DNA from: Elusimicrobiota bacterium
GTDB lineage: Bacteria > Elusimicrobiota > Elusimicrobia > 2-02-FULL-39-32
Assembly (NCBI GenBank): GCA_023249715.1
Contig: JAHFCA010000073.1
Coordinates: 1-7,142 of the forward strand
Length of the DNA stretch: 7,142 bases
Direction of reading: 5' to 3'
Below, piece by piece: positions 1 to 6,307 of this stretch. Made by a program: the position numbers and the translations under genes. Below the pieces are notes generated by a model that saw nothing but the letters and a program-made list of their open reading frames with translations, was not told where the DNA came from and did no database searches. Position 1 is the first letter of the stretch. The number at the start of each line of letters is the position of its first letter.

Positions 1-2
1 TT

Positions 3-104
3 CCTCTTAAAATTTCTTTGGGATTGGGAAAGGGGGAGTGGAAATACTTCACCTGTGATTTTTCCTTCGATTATGTAAGAATAAACGCGGATTATCGTTC
101 TTAA
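3..104 (+). CDS. C-terminal end of an unidentified upstream protein (partial, 5' end outside window)
   Basis: This frame is open from the window edge to a TAA at 102-104 and gives about 33 residues. The other two plus-strand frames stop sooner or read less like protein. Codon choice (aaa, gat, gga, att) resembles the genes downstream. The last 20 or so residues are rich in aromatic and alternating polar/hydrophobic positions (for example YFTCDFSFDYVRI), which would suit a terminal beta strand, perhaps of an outer-membrane barrel; that is inference only. The stop lies 23 nt before glyA on the same strand, so this gene may share its transcript. The fragment is too short to assign a family, and the region could instead be a leader with no gene. 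Confidence 0.4.
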   Translation, partial: PLKISLGLGKGEWKYFTCDFSFDYVRINADYRS

Positions 105-115
105 GAAAAGAATTT

Positions 116-122
116 AAAGGAG
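116..122 (+). promoter_or_regulatory. Ribosome binding site of glyA
   Basis: AAAGGAG lies 5 nt before the ATG at 128. This is a near-perfect Shine-Dalgarno sequence and fixes the glyA start. Confidence 0.8.
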
Positions 123-127
123 TTTAA

Positions 128-1372
128 ATGAAAGCGCTAAAAAAACAAGATAAAGAAGTTTATGCGGCCATTGACGGGGAGAGGCGCCGTCAGGTAGAGA
201 AGTTAGAACTCATCGCCTCAGAAAATTATGTGTCGGAGGCGGTTTTGGAAGCTCAGGGATCGGTACTTACCAATAAATATGCCGAAGGACTGCCCGGAAA
301 GCGCTATTATGGCGGTTGTGAATGGGTGGATGTCGCGGAAACGCTCGCTATCGAACGCGCAAAAAAGTTATTTGGGTGCGATCATGCGAATGTTCAGGCT
401 CATTCGGGAACACAGGCCAATATCGCGGTCTATCTTGCCTGTTTAAATATTGGGGATACCATCATGGGGCTCCACTTGCCGCATGGGGGGCACCTTTCTC
501 ACGGCCATCCCATGAATTTTTCTGGGAAGTATTATAAAGTAATAGGTTTTAAAGTGCGCCAAGATACCGAATTAGTCGATGAAGATGAAGCCGAACAGTT
601 AGCGTTGGAACATAAACCAAAACTTATTTGTGTGGGAGCCTCCGCCTATTCCCGAGTCTTCAACTGGAAACGATTTAGAGATATTTGCGATAAAGTAGGA
701 GCCATTCTTATGACCGATATCGCCCATTATGCGGGGCTCATCGCAGCGGGGGTTTACCCCTCTCCTGTGCCTTATGCCGATTTTGTTACTACCACGACTC
801 ATAAAACTCTAAGAGGTCCTCGCGGGGGCATTGTCATGTGCAAAGAGCGCTATGCTCCAACGTTGGATAAAATTGTGTTTCCGGGCACTCAAGGCGGGCC
901 GCTTATGCACGTCATTGCGGCTAAAGCGGTGGCTTTAGGGGAAGCGCTGAAGCCCTCCTTCAAGAAATATCAAGTTCAAGTGATAAAAAATGCTAAAGTT
1001 TTTGCAGGCGCTTTAGAAAAAAAGGGATATAGAATTGTAACGGGCGGAACCGATTCCCATCTTTTCTTGGTCGATCTCCGCCCCAAAAATATAACGGGAA
1101 AAGAAGCGGAAGAGTCTCTGGATAAAGCGGGAATTACCGTCAATAAGAATACCATTCCCTATGATCCTCAAAAACCGTTTGTGGCTTCTGGAATTCGTAT
1201 TGGAACTCCGGCATTAACCACGCGTGGCATGAAAGAGCGGGAGATGGCGCGCATCGCCGACTGGATCGATCTGGCCCTTTTGAACCGCCATGACGAGAAC
1301 GCGTTAAAGAAAATTTCTTTAGAAATAAAAACTTTCTCTAAAAAGTTTCCCTTAGCAACACATAAGAGCTAA
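128..1372 (+). CDS. glyA: Serine hydroxymethyltransferase (glycine hydroxymethyltransferase)
   Basis: This cytosolic PLP enzyme (EC 2.1.2.1) converts serine and tetrahydrofolate to glycine and 5,10-methylene-THF, the main one-carbon entry point. The 414 residues match the usual bacterial length of about 415-420. Family signatures appear in order: the N-terminal LIASENYVS (28-36); TNKYAEGLPGKRYYGG (48-63), which contributes to the active site across the dimer; the HSGTQAN block (92-98); HGGHLSHG (119-126); TDIAHYAGL (196-204), whose Asp197 should contact the PLP ring nitrogen; TTTTHKTLRGPRGG (221-234) with Lys226 as the Schiff-base lysine; and SGIRIGTPA (354-362), whose Arg357 should bind the substrate carboxylate. 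The start is supported by a strong ribosome binding site 5 nt upstream. No key residue is missing. The product is shared with metF and folD further down the same gene string. Confidence 0.98.
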   Translation: MKALKKQDKEVYAAIDGERRRQVEKLELIASENYVSEAVLEAQGSVLTNKYAEGLPGKRYYGGCEWVDVAETLAIERAKKLFGCDHANVQAHSGTQANIAVYLACLNIGDTIMGLHLPHGGHLSHGHPMNFSGKYYKVIGFKVRQDTELVDEDEAEQLALEHKPKLICVGASAYSRVFNWKRFRDICDKVGAILMTDIAHYAGLIAAGVYPSPVPYADFVTTTTHKTLRGPRGGIVMCKERYAPTLDKIVFPGTQGGPLMHVIAAKAVALGEALKPSFKKYQVQVIKNAKVFAGALEKKGYRIVTGGTDSHLFLVDLRPKNITGKEAEESLDKAGITVNKNTIPYDPQKPFVASGIRIGTPALTTRGMKEREMARIADWIDLALLNRHDENALKKISLEIKTFSKKFPLATHKS

Positions 1373-1390
1373 TGGATAAAAAATTAAATA

Positions 1391-1395
1391 AGGAG
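1391..1395 (+). promoter_or_regulatory. Ribosome binding site of the YajQ-family gene
   Basis: AGGAG lies 7 nt before the ATG at 1403, inside the 30-nt gap after glyA. It supports that start codon. Confidence 0.75.
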
Positions 1396-1402
1396 TGATA
1401 TC

Positions 1403-1900
1403 ATGGCCGATGAATTTTCTTTTGATGTAGTTTCAAAAACAGATTTACAAGAAGTAGAAAACGCTTTTCAGCAGGCTAATAAAGAAATGGCCACCCGATT
1501 TGATTTTAAAGGCTCTATTTCTAAAGTGGATTTTGATAAAAAAGCGCCGTCCCTTACCTTATTTTCCGACGATGAAGGAAAATTAAAAAGTGTTATAGAC
1601 ATTCTACAGAATAAACTCATTAAGCGGGGAGTTTCTTTAAAGGCGCTCGACTACCAAAAAATAGAACCTGCGGAAAAAGCAACGGTGCGCCAAGTGGTAA
1701 AGTTAAAACAGGGAATTCCCTCAGAGAAAGCCAAAGAGATCGTAAAATTAATTAAGGATTTAAAATTAAAGGTCACTCCTTCCATTCAGGCAGATCAGGT
1801 AAGAGTGGCTTCTAAAAGTAAGGATGAACTTCAAAACACCATGCATCATTTACGCAACAAAGATTTTGGTTTAGATTTACAATTCATTAACTATCGCTAG
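1403..1900 (+). CDS. yajQ: YajQ-family nucleotide-binding protein (UPF0234)
   Basis: The 165 residues match the E. coli YajQ family (about 163 residues) end to end. Visible signatures are FSFDVVSKTDLQEV (5-18), TRFDFKGS (31-38), the DILQNKLIKRG stretch (66-76), KLKQGI (100-105), KEIVKLIKDLKLKV (111-124), IQADQVRV (128-135), SKDELQ (139-144) and the FINYR ending. The family folds as two ferredoxin-like domains. It was first described as nucleotide- or RNA-binding, and some members (reported in Xanthomonas and Pseudomonas) bind cyclic di-GMP and act with a transcription factor. Whether this protein binds c-di-GMP cannot be read from the sequence. It is soluble, with no signal peptide. It lies 30 nt after glyA and 7 nt before the lipid kinase gene. 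An HD-GYP gene in the same string gives indirect support for a c-di-GMP role. Confidence 0.95.
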   Translation: MADEFSFDVVSKTDLQEVENAFQQANKEMATRFDFKGSISKVDFDKKAPSLTLFSDDEGKLKSVIDILQNKLIKRGVSLKALDYQKIEPAEKATVRQVVKLKQGIPSEKAKEIVKLIKDLKLKVTPSIQADQVRVASKSKDELQNTMHHLRNKDFGLDLQFINYR

Positions 1901-1907
1901 TTCTGCA

Positions 1908-2774
1908 ATGAAGAAGGTTGCCTTTCTCTGTAATCCTTCCAAAAAGTGGAAGACAAAATTTCCTCTTGTTCAAAATGAAATTAGAAATTTTTCTGGAATT
2001 GAAAAGGATTTTTATAGTGTCAATCCCGCTCTAAAAGATTCCACCGAAAAATTTTTAAATCAAATATTAGGGATTGGGTACGACGCAATTGTGGTCATTG
2101 GGGGGGATGGCACTCTCAACCGCGCCATTAGTTTTTTAGGGGACAAGAAACTTCTTTCAAAAATTCCTCTGGGAATTCTTCCGTTTGGAACCTGTAACGA
2201 TTTTGCTCGAGGGTTAGGGCTAAAAAAGGGGGAATGGAAACCTCTTTTAGAGTCCATGCTCCAGTGGAAACTCCGTAAATTTAGAATCGCCAAAGTGAAT
2301 CGCCACCTTTTTTTAAATAACGCTGGTTTTGGAAGAGTAGCCCCGAATAATAAAAAAAGCAGTTCCTTAAAGGACATTCAGTCGTTAAAACCCATTCATA
2401 TCCAACTCACCTGGGAAGATAAAAAGTTGGAAGGGAATTTTTTAATGATGGTTTGCGCCAATGCTCCCTATTTTTCGGGCGGGCTTCATTTTACGCGGGA
2501 TTCCGATCCTACCGATGCCCAATTAGAATTTTTCTTTGTCGGCCGCATGAATAAAATAAAGCTCATTACGAAGCTGTTTTTAGGGAAGCGTGGAAAACCG
2601 CTTTTAAAAAAAACAGGGGAAAAATCTATTTTAAGAATTAACAGCTCTCACTTAACTTTGGAGACCGCTTCTCCCATTTGGATCATGCGGGATGGGGAGC
2701 TTAGCCAAGATTTGGCAGCCATCCGCCGGGCCACCTTTGAGATGGACGGGGAGTGTTCCTTTATTGTCCCATGA
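1908..2774 (+). CDS. Diacylglycerol kinase-family lipid kinase (DAGK catalytic domain)
   Basis: This is probably an ATP-dependent kinase of a lipid hydroxyl (diacylglycerol or a related lipid) acting at the inner face of the membrane, like YegS and DgkB. It has 288 residues; relatives usually have about 290-310. The diagnostic motifs are the nucleotide-binding GGDGTLNRA (65-73) and LPFGTCNDFARGLGL (91-105), followed by the NNAGFG block (137-142), YFSGGL (188-193), and a late DGE (262-264) at the position of the proposed catalytic acidic residue. The GTxNDFAR motif separates it from NAD kinases, which share GGDGT. Several features are odd. The residue after GTLN is Arg72, where the family usually has Glu. 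The segment after NNAGFG looks shortened. The N-terminal phosphate-loop-like motif reads CNPSKKW rather than NPxxG. No clear ribosome binding site precedes the ATG, so translation may be coupled to the YajQ gene 7 nt upstream. The substrate is unknown. Confidence 0.85.
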   Translation: MKKVAFLCNPSKKWKTKFPLVQNEIRNFSGIEKDFYSVNPALKDSTEKFLNQILGIGYDAIVVIGGDGTLNRAISFLGDKKLLSKIPLGILPFGTCNDFARGLGLKKGEWKPLLESMLQWKLRKFRIAKVNRHLFLNNAGFGRVAPNNKKSSSLKDIQSLKPIHIQLTWEDKKLEGNFLMMVCANAPYFSGGLHFTRDSDPTDAQLEFFFVGRMNKIKLITKLFLGKRGKPLLKKTGEKSILRINSSHLTLETASPIWIMRDGELSQDLAAIRRATFEMDGECSFIVP

Positions 2775-3643
2775 AAATTCGCGATCTATTAAAAAATAAA
2801 AAGCCTACCTTTTCCTGCGAATTCTATCCCCCTAAGACGGAAGAAGGAATGGCGCAACTCTTTGAAACAGTGCGGGCGCTAAAAGTTCTAGACCCAGGCT
2901 ATGTTTCCGTAACCTATGGCGCGGGGGGAGGGACAAAGGATAAAACAGTTCAGATTGTTCAAAAAATAAAATCGGAAATCGGCATCGAGGCGATGGCGCA
3001 TCTCACCTGCGTGGGTCATTCTCAAAAAGAACTTAAAGAAATTTTAGACCAAATACAATCGGCGGGTATCGAGAATATCATCGCTTTAAGGGGGGATCCT
3101 CCTCAAGGAGAAAAAAGCTTTGTCGCTCACTCCAACGGTTTTAAAAATGGTTGGCAGTTAACGGAGTTTATTCGCAAACATTACAATTTTTGTATTGCGG
3201 TGGCCGGATATCCCGAGGGGCATATTGAAGCTCGCAATAAAGAAGAAGACTGGGACTATTTGGCCCAAAAGGTAAAGTGCGGGGCCGATTTTATTGTCAC
3301 TCAACTTTTTTTTGAGAATCGGGAATTTTTTGATTTTGAAAGAGCCATTCGGGCAAGGGGAATTACTGTTCCCATTATCCCCGGAATTATGCCGATCACC
3401 AACTTTAACCAGATTTTAAAATTTACTCAAATGTGCGGCGCAAAAATTCCTAAAAAACTCATTCGGGAATTGGAACCTATTCAAAATGATAAAGAGGCGT
3501 TGCTCGAAAAAGGGGTGAGTTATGCCACAGCGCAATGTAGGGAACTTTTAGCGCGCGGAGTTCCCGGAATTCATTTTTATACCCTTAACAAATCGAAGTC
3601 CACTTTAAAGATTATTAAAAATTTAGAGAATGGAATTGTTTAG
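2771..3643 (+). CDS. metF: Methylenetetrahydrofolate reductase
   Basis: This FAD enzyme reduces 5,10-methylene-THF to 5-methyl-THF with NAD(P)H, supplying methyl groups for methionine synthesis. The 290 residues fit the bacterial MetF length (296 in E. coli). Motifs in order are FSCEFYPPKTEEG (14-26) with Glu17 as the conserved catalytic acid, VSVTYGAGGG (45-54), AHLTCVGHS (76-84), NIIALRGDPP (102-111) with Asp109 in the flavin/folate site, AGYPEGH (145-151), VTQLFFEN (176-183) and PIIPGIMPITNF (201-212). PGIHFYTLN (265-273) closes the barrel. The ATG at 2771 was chosen because the protein then begins just before the conserved core and overlaps the lipid kinase stop as ATGA. An in-frame GTG at 2753 would add six residues but has no usable ribosome binding site. 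It is a single-domain bacterial type, without the eukaryotic regulatory C-terminus. Confidence 0.96.
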   Translation: MKIRDLLKNKKPTFSCEFYPPKTEEGMAQLFETVRALKVLDPGYVSVTYGAGGGTKDKTVQIVQKIKSEIGIEAMAHLTCVGHSQKELKEILDQIQSAGIENIIALRGDPPQGEKSFVAHSNGFKNGWQLTEFIRKHYNFCIAVAGYPEGHIEARNKEEDWDYLAQKVKCGADFIVTQLFFENREFFDFERAIRARGITVPIIPGIMPITNFNQILKFTQMCGAKIPKKLIRELEPIQNDKEALLEKGVSYATAQCRELLARGVPGIHFYTLNKSKSTLKIIKNLENGIV

Positions 3644-3673
3644 AGTGTAAGAATTGGATAGAATGAATCCACA

Positions 3674-4555
3674 ATGGCTCATATTATTGACGGTAAAAAA
3701 ATAGCGGGTTCCATAAAAGAGCTATTAAAGCAAGAAGTCCAATCTTTAAAGAGCCAGGGATTGTCTCCCGGCCTTGCCACTCTGTTGGTAGGAAATAATC
3801 CGGCCTCCCAAATTTATGTAAAAAACAAACATCGCGCCTGCCAGGAGGTGGGGATCGCTTCCTTCGATTACCATCTTCCCGAGATGGCGTCCCTGGAACA
3901 GGTGCTTGCCGCAGTAGAGGAACTTAATCGTAACGAAAAAGTTCATGCCATTTTAGTCCAGCTGCCCCTTCCCTCTCAGGTGGATTCTCATAGAGTTTTA
4001 GAATCCATACTTCCCCAAAAAGACGCGGACGGTTTCCATCCCTATAATTTAGGCCGTCTTTTATCCGCAAAAGATAAAAAAGAATTAACCCAAAAGGATT
4101 CCGTTATTCCTTTGCCGTGTACTCCCCATGGGATTATGGCGCTTTTGGAATCGACCGATCAATCTATCTCTGGAAAACAGGCGGTCGTCATAGGGCGGTC
4201 GGTCATTGTGGGCAAACCGGTGGCGGCGCTTTTATTAGCCGCGAATGCAACCGTAACCGTGGCTCACTCTCAAACAAAAAATTTAGAGGAGTGTTGCGCT
4301 CAGGCGGATATTTTAGTCGCTGCGATTGGAAAATCTAAATTCGTTACAGCTTCCATGGTAAAGCCGGGCGCGGTGGTGATCGATGTTGGGATTAATCGAG
4401 ATGGCGAAGGAAAAATTTGGGGCGATGTCGATTTTGAATCTGTTAAAGAAAAAGCGGGCTGGATTACTCCTGTTCCAGGGGGAGTGGGGCCTATGACGAT
4501 TGTGATGTTGTTAAAAAACACGGTAGAATTAGCCCGGGGTTATAGGAGAAAATAA
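3674..4555 (+). CDS. folD: Bifunctional methylene-THF dehydrogenase / methenyl-THF cyclohydrolase
   Basis: This cytosolic NADP-dependent enzyme interconverts 5,10-methylene-THF, 5,10-methenyl-THF and 10-formyl-THF, serving purine synthesis and initiator-tRNA formylation. The 293 residues match the family (about 285-300). The N-terminal catalytic domain shows SQIYVKNKHRACQEVGI (45-61), with Tyr48 and Lys52 as the catalytic pair, then VQLPLP (95-100) with Gln96, and KDADGFHPYNLGRL (116-129) with Asp119. The Rossmann domain follows with PCTPHGI (148-154), GRSVIVGKPVAALL (174-187), VTVAHSQT (194-201) and the closing PVPGGVGPMTIVMLL (266-280). All active-site residues are present, so both activities are expected. 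It begins 30 nt after metF with only a weak purine-rich stretch (GGATAGAATGAA) in place of a good ribosome binding site. The next gene starts 1 nt after its stop. Confidence 0.97.
   Translation: MAHIIDGKKIAGSIKELLKQEVQSLKSQGLSPGLATLLVGNNPASQIYVKNKHRACQEVGIASFDYHLPEMASLEQVLAAVEELNRNEKVHAILVQLPLPSQVDSHRVLESILPQKDADGFHPYNLGRLLSAKDKKELTQKDSVIPLPCTPHGIMALLESTDQSISGKQAVVIGRSVIVGKPVAALLLAANATVTVAHSQTKNLEECCAQADILVAAIGKSKFVTASMVKPGAVVIDVGINRDGEGKIWGDVDFESVKEKAGWITPVPGGVGPMTIVMLLKNTVELARGYRRK
4544..4549 (+). promoter_or_regulatory. Ribosome binding site supporting the TTG start of the HD-GYP gene
   Basis: AGGAGA lies inside the last codons of folD, 7 nt before the TTG at 4557. No ATG or GTG in this frame is equally well placed before the conserved domain, so this site decides the start. 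Confidence 0.7.
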
Positions 4556-4556
4556 A

Positions 4557-5174
4557 TTGAACGATTTAGATAACGCGGAGAGTGTTGTATTTTCTTTAGC
4601 CAGAATTATAGAGGCGAAAGATCCTTTTACGTTGGGCCATTCCGATCGTGTTTCTAAATATGCGGTGGCTTTGGGAAAAATACTGCGCTGCAGCGAGGAA
4701 GAATTAAAAATTCTGGGACATGGAGGATTGTTGCACGATGTGGGCAAAGTATCTATTCCCGATTCTATTTTACTTAAGCCCGGACAGCTTACTCCCGAAG
4801 AGTTCGAGATTATGAAGAGCCACCCTATGGTGGGGTATACTATTTGCGAGCGGCTGCGTTCCGCCAAAGATGCTTTGCCTTTAATTCGGCACCATCATGA
4901 AAAATTAAACGGAGACGGTTATCCCGATGGTTTAAAAGGAGACGAAATTCCTATGCTGGTCCGGGTTATAACGATCGTTGATATTTATGATGCCTTAACT
5001 TCTCGCAGATCCTATAAAGATGCCTGGAGTAATGAGCGGACATTTAAAGTCATGCATGAGGAAGTTAAAAAAGGCTGGTGGGATGGCGCTGTGTTAGAAG
5101 CTTGGGAAAAGGCAATTAACTCCGGAGAAATAAACCACCTTTTAAGCCAACCACAAAGTTCCTCAAAAAATTGA
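4557..5174 (+). CDS. Stand-alone HD-GYP domain protein, probable cyclic di-GMP phosphodiesterase
   Basis: HD-GYP proteins are metal-dependent phosphodiesterases that hydrolyse cyclic di-GMP to pGpG or GMP. The 205 residues are almost entirely the catalytic domain: EAKDPFTLGHSDRV (19-32) with His28, the HD pair in LLHDVGK (58-64; His60, Asp61, Lys64), KSHP (87-90) with His89, HHHEKLNGDGYP (112-123) carrying the defining HHExxxGxGYP-type signature, and ITIVDIYDALTSRRSYK (138-154) with Asp142. All expected metal ligands are present, so it should be active. There is no receiver, PAS, GAF or membrane segment, so input must come from elsewhere. The gene starts with TTG, 1 nt after folD, behind a good ribosome binding site. 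Its TGA stop overlaps the TTG of the next gene. An activity on another cyclic dinucleotide cannot be excluded. Confidence 0.93.
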   Translation: MNDLDNAESVVFSLARIIEAKDPFTLGHSDRVSKYAVALGKILRCSEEELKILGHGGLLHDVGKVSIPDSILLKPGQLTPEEFEIMKSHPMVGYTICERLRSAKDALPLIRHHHEKLNGDGYPDGLKGDEIPMLVRVITIVDIYDALTSRRSYKDAWSNERTFKVMHEEVKKGWWDGAVLEAWEKAINSGEINHLLSQPQSSSKN

Positions 5175-6307
5175 TCCACTCTTCCAATAATGTTGGAGAA
5201 GAATATCAAAAATGGGTCTTGCAAACGGCAAGAACACTCGATCAGAAACTCTATAAAAAAGCTGTTCCCACCGTCTTAATTTCATTCAGCTTTCGCTCGC
5301 TTTTCTTTAATTGTCTGGGATGGATTTCCGGGAATCTATTTTTAAACGTTCCTCCTCCGTTTATCGCCAATACAATCACCCGAATTTTAATCCGCTCCCG
5401 TTTTAAAGGGGACCCTCCTACTCTTTCTGAAACATCGCTGCAACATATCGAACAGGCTTCCTCTAGGGTCAAAGTCCAGAGGCGGCAGGGAAAAAAAGTT
5501 TTATGTTTAGTTCTTACTTCCCATCCCAAAACTACCTCTGAAGAGTTTCCAATGATTATGAAACTGATTTGGACCGCCTCTGAGATTGCCAAAAAAATCG
5601 CCCCCCATTCTAAATTCAAAATCCTTCAGGCGATCGACCCCTTCGCTTTAGATACCCTTTCCTTTCCTTTGGCCTCTTTTTATTCCGGTTTTATGGCGCA
5701 GGGACATGTGGCGATAGACCGGCAACCATACGAGAGAAATAAGATCGGTCGCTCTCTCTTTCAGAAGTATCATTACGCTCGGGCCCTATTTAGAATTTTA
5801 AACAGCTTGAACCAGAAAGACTTTCTTTGCATGGCTTTAGGCGGCGGAGTGGTTCATAATGCGAGAACTCTTTATGTCATAAAAGAGTTCGCCCACAAGC
5901 TCTACTGTCAAGGATTTAAAACGAAGTCGCAATTAGAATTGAGAAAAGATTTAATTCGGATTCTAACAAAAGATTATCCCTGTTGCGCGGTAACCGGGCG
6001 GTTTTCTTCTGAAGAATTGGGAGATGTTAAAGCGTATCTTTCCAAACTCGGATTATCTTCAGAGCGCATTCAAAACGAAATAAACGAGTTACAAGAAGAA
6101 TTCTCCATGCAGACTCCCTATCGCTTAAGATTTTTTAGAATTCTATGCGGGCGTCTTCTTAGGGGCAAAAATGAATTGCTCTTAATCCCCCTCCAACATA
6201 AAATGGACGGAAATATTTTGGTCGGAGAGCCTCTCTTAATAAGCCACTCTAATTCCGGGAATGACTCTCTCTTTAAAAATTTTGTCCGCGAACATTTAAA
6301 TGTATGA
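5171..6307 (+). CDS. Unrecognised 378-residue protein, possibly a highly divergent glycerolipid acyltransferase-like protein
   Basis: I do not recognise this protein with confidence. It starts at TTG 5171, the first possible start after an in-frame TAA at 5117-5119, and overlaps the HD-GYP stop as TTGA with no ribosome binding site. The 4-nt overlaps on both sides support a real coupled gene. An N-terminal stretch (about 33-75) is hydrophobic and Pro/Arg-containing and could contact the membrane; no clear signal peptide or full membrane helix is seen. Recognisable blocks are VLCLVLTSHPKTTSEEF (110-126), GHVAIDRQPYERNKIGR (178-194), MALGGGVVHNARTLY (221-235) and a late LLLIPLQHKMDG then ILVGEPLLI (336-357). 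The order of these blocks recalls soluble GPAT/PlsC-type acyltransferases (His motif, Arg block, Gly-rich motif, late Pro strand). However, the HX4D motif is not intact (His118 is followed by Glu124/Glu125), so this is a weak inference. Codon use matches its neighbours. Confidence 0.8.
   Translation: MIHSSNNVGEEYQKWVLQTARTLDQKLYKKAVPTVLISFSFRSLFFNCLGWISGNLFLNVPPPFIANTITRILIRSRFKGDPPTLSETSLQHIEQASSRVKVQRRQGKKVLCLVLTSHPKTTSEEFPMIMKLIWTASEIAKKIAPHSKFKILQAIDPFALDTLSFPLASFYSGFMAQGHVAIDRQPYERNKIGRSLFQKYHYARALFRILNSLNQKDFLCMALGGGVVHNARTLYVIKEFAHKLYCQGFKTKSQLELRKDLIRILTKDYPCCAVTGRFSSEELGDVKAYLSKLGLSSERIQNEINELQEEFSMQTPYRLRFFRILCGRLLRGKNELLLIPLQHKMDGNILVGEPLLISHSNSGNDSLFKNFVREHLNV

Noticed and set aside
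18..48. A stretch (GLGKGEWK) resembling GLGLKKGEWK in the lipid kinase at about 2209-2241, suggesting a duplicated segment.
   Set aside because: The likeness is under 12 residues, does not extend on either side and uses common codons. Chance is the simplest explanation.
1..110. A sigma-70-type promoter for glyA.
   Set aside because: I find no convincing -35/-10 pair with proper spacing, and the stretch reads better as the end of an upstream coding frame.
2060..2377. A 105-codon minus-strand open frame opposite the lipid kinase gene.
   Set aside because: It mirrors the conserved GGDGT/GTCNDFAR region on the other strand and has no family features of its own.
2753..2773. A longer metF start at GTG 2753.
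   Set aside because: It adds six residues not typical of MetF and has no usable ribosome binding site. The GGGGAG at 2748-2753 overlaps the GTG itself and is too far from the ATG at 2771. The ATGA overlap makes 2771 the better start.
3655..3671. A small inverted repeat TGGAT/ATCCA just before folD that could hide the folD start or act as a terminator.
   Set aside because: The stem is only 5 bp with a 7-nt loop and has no U-run, so it is too weak to call a terminator or a regulatory hairpin.
4529..4867. A 112-codon minus-strand open frame opposite the HD-GYP gene.
   Set aside because: It is antisense to the strongly conserved HD motif region and its translation is low-complexity and Ser/Pro-rich. 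It is a shadow frame.
5251..5619. A 122-codon minus-strand open frame opposite the orphan gene.
   Set aside because: It has no recognisable motif or ribosome binding site and lies wholly opposite a coupled plus-strand gene. It is a shadow frame.
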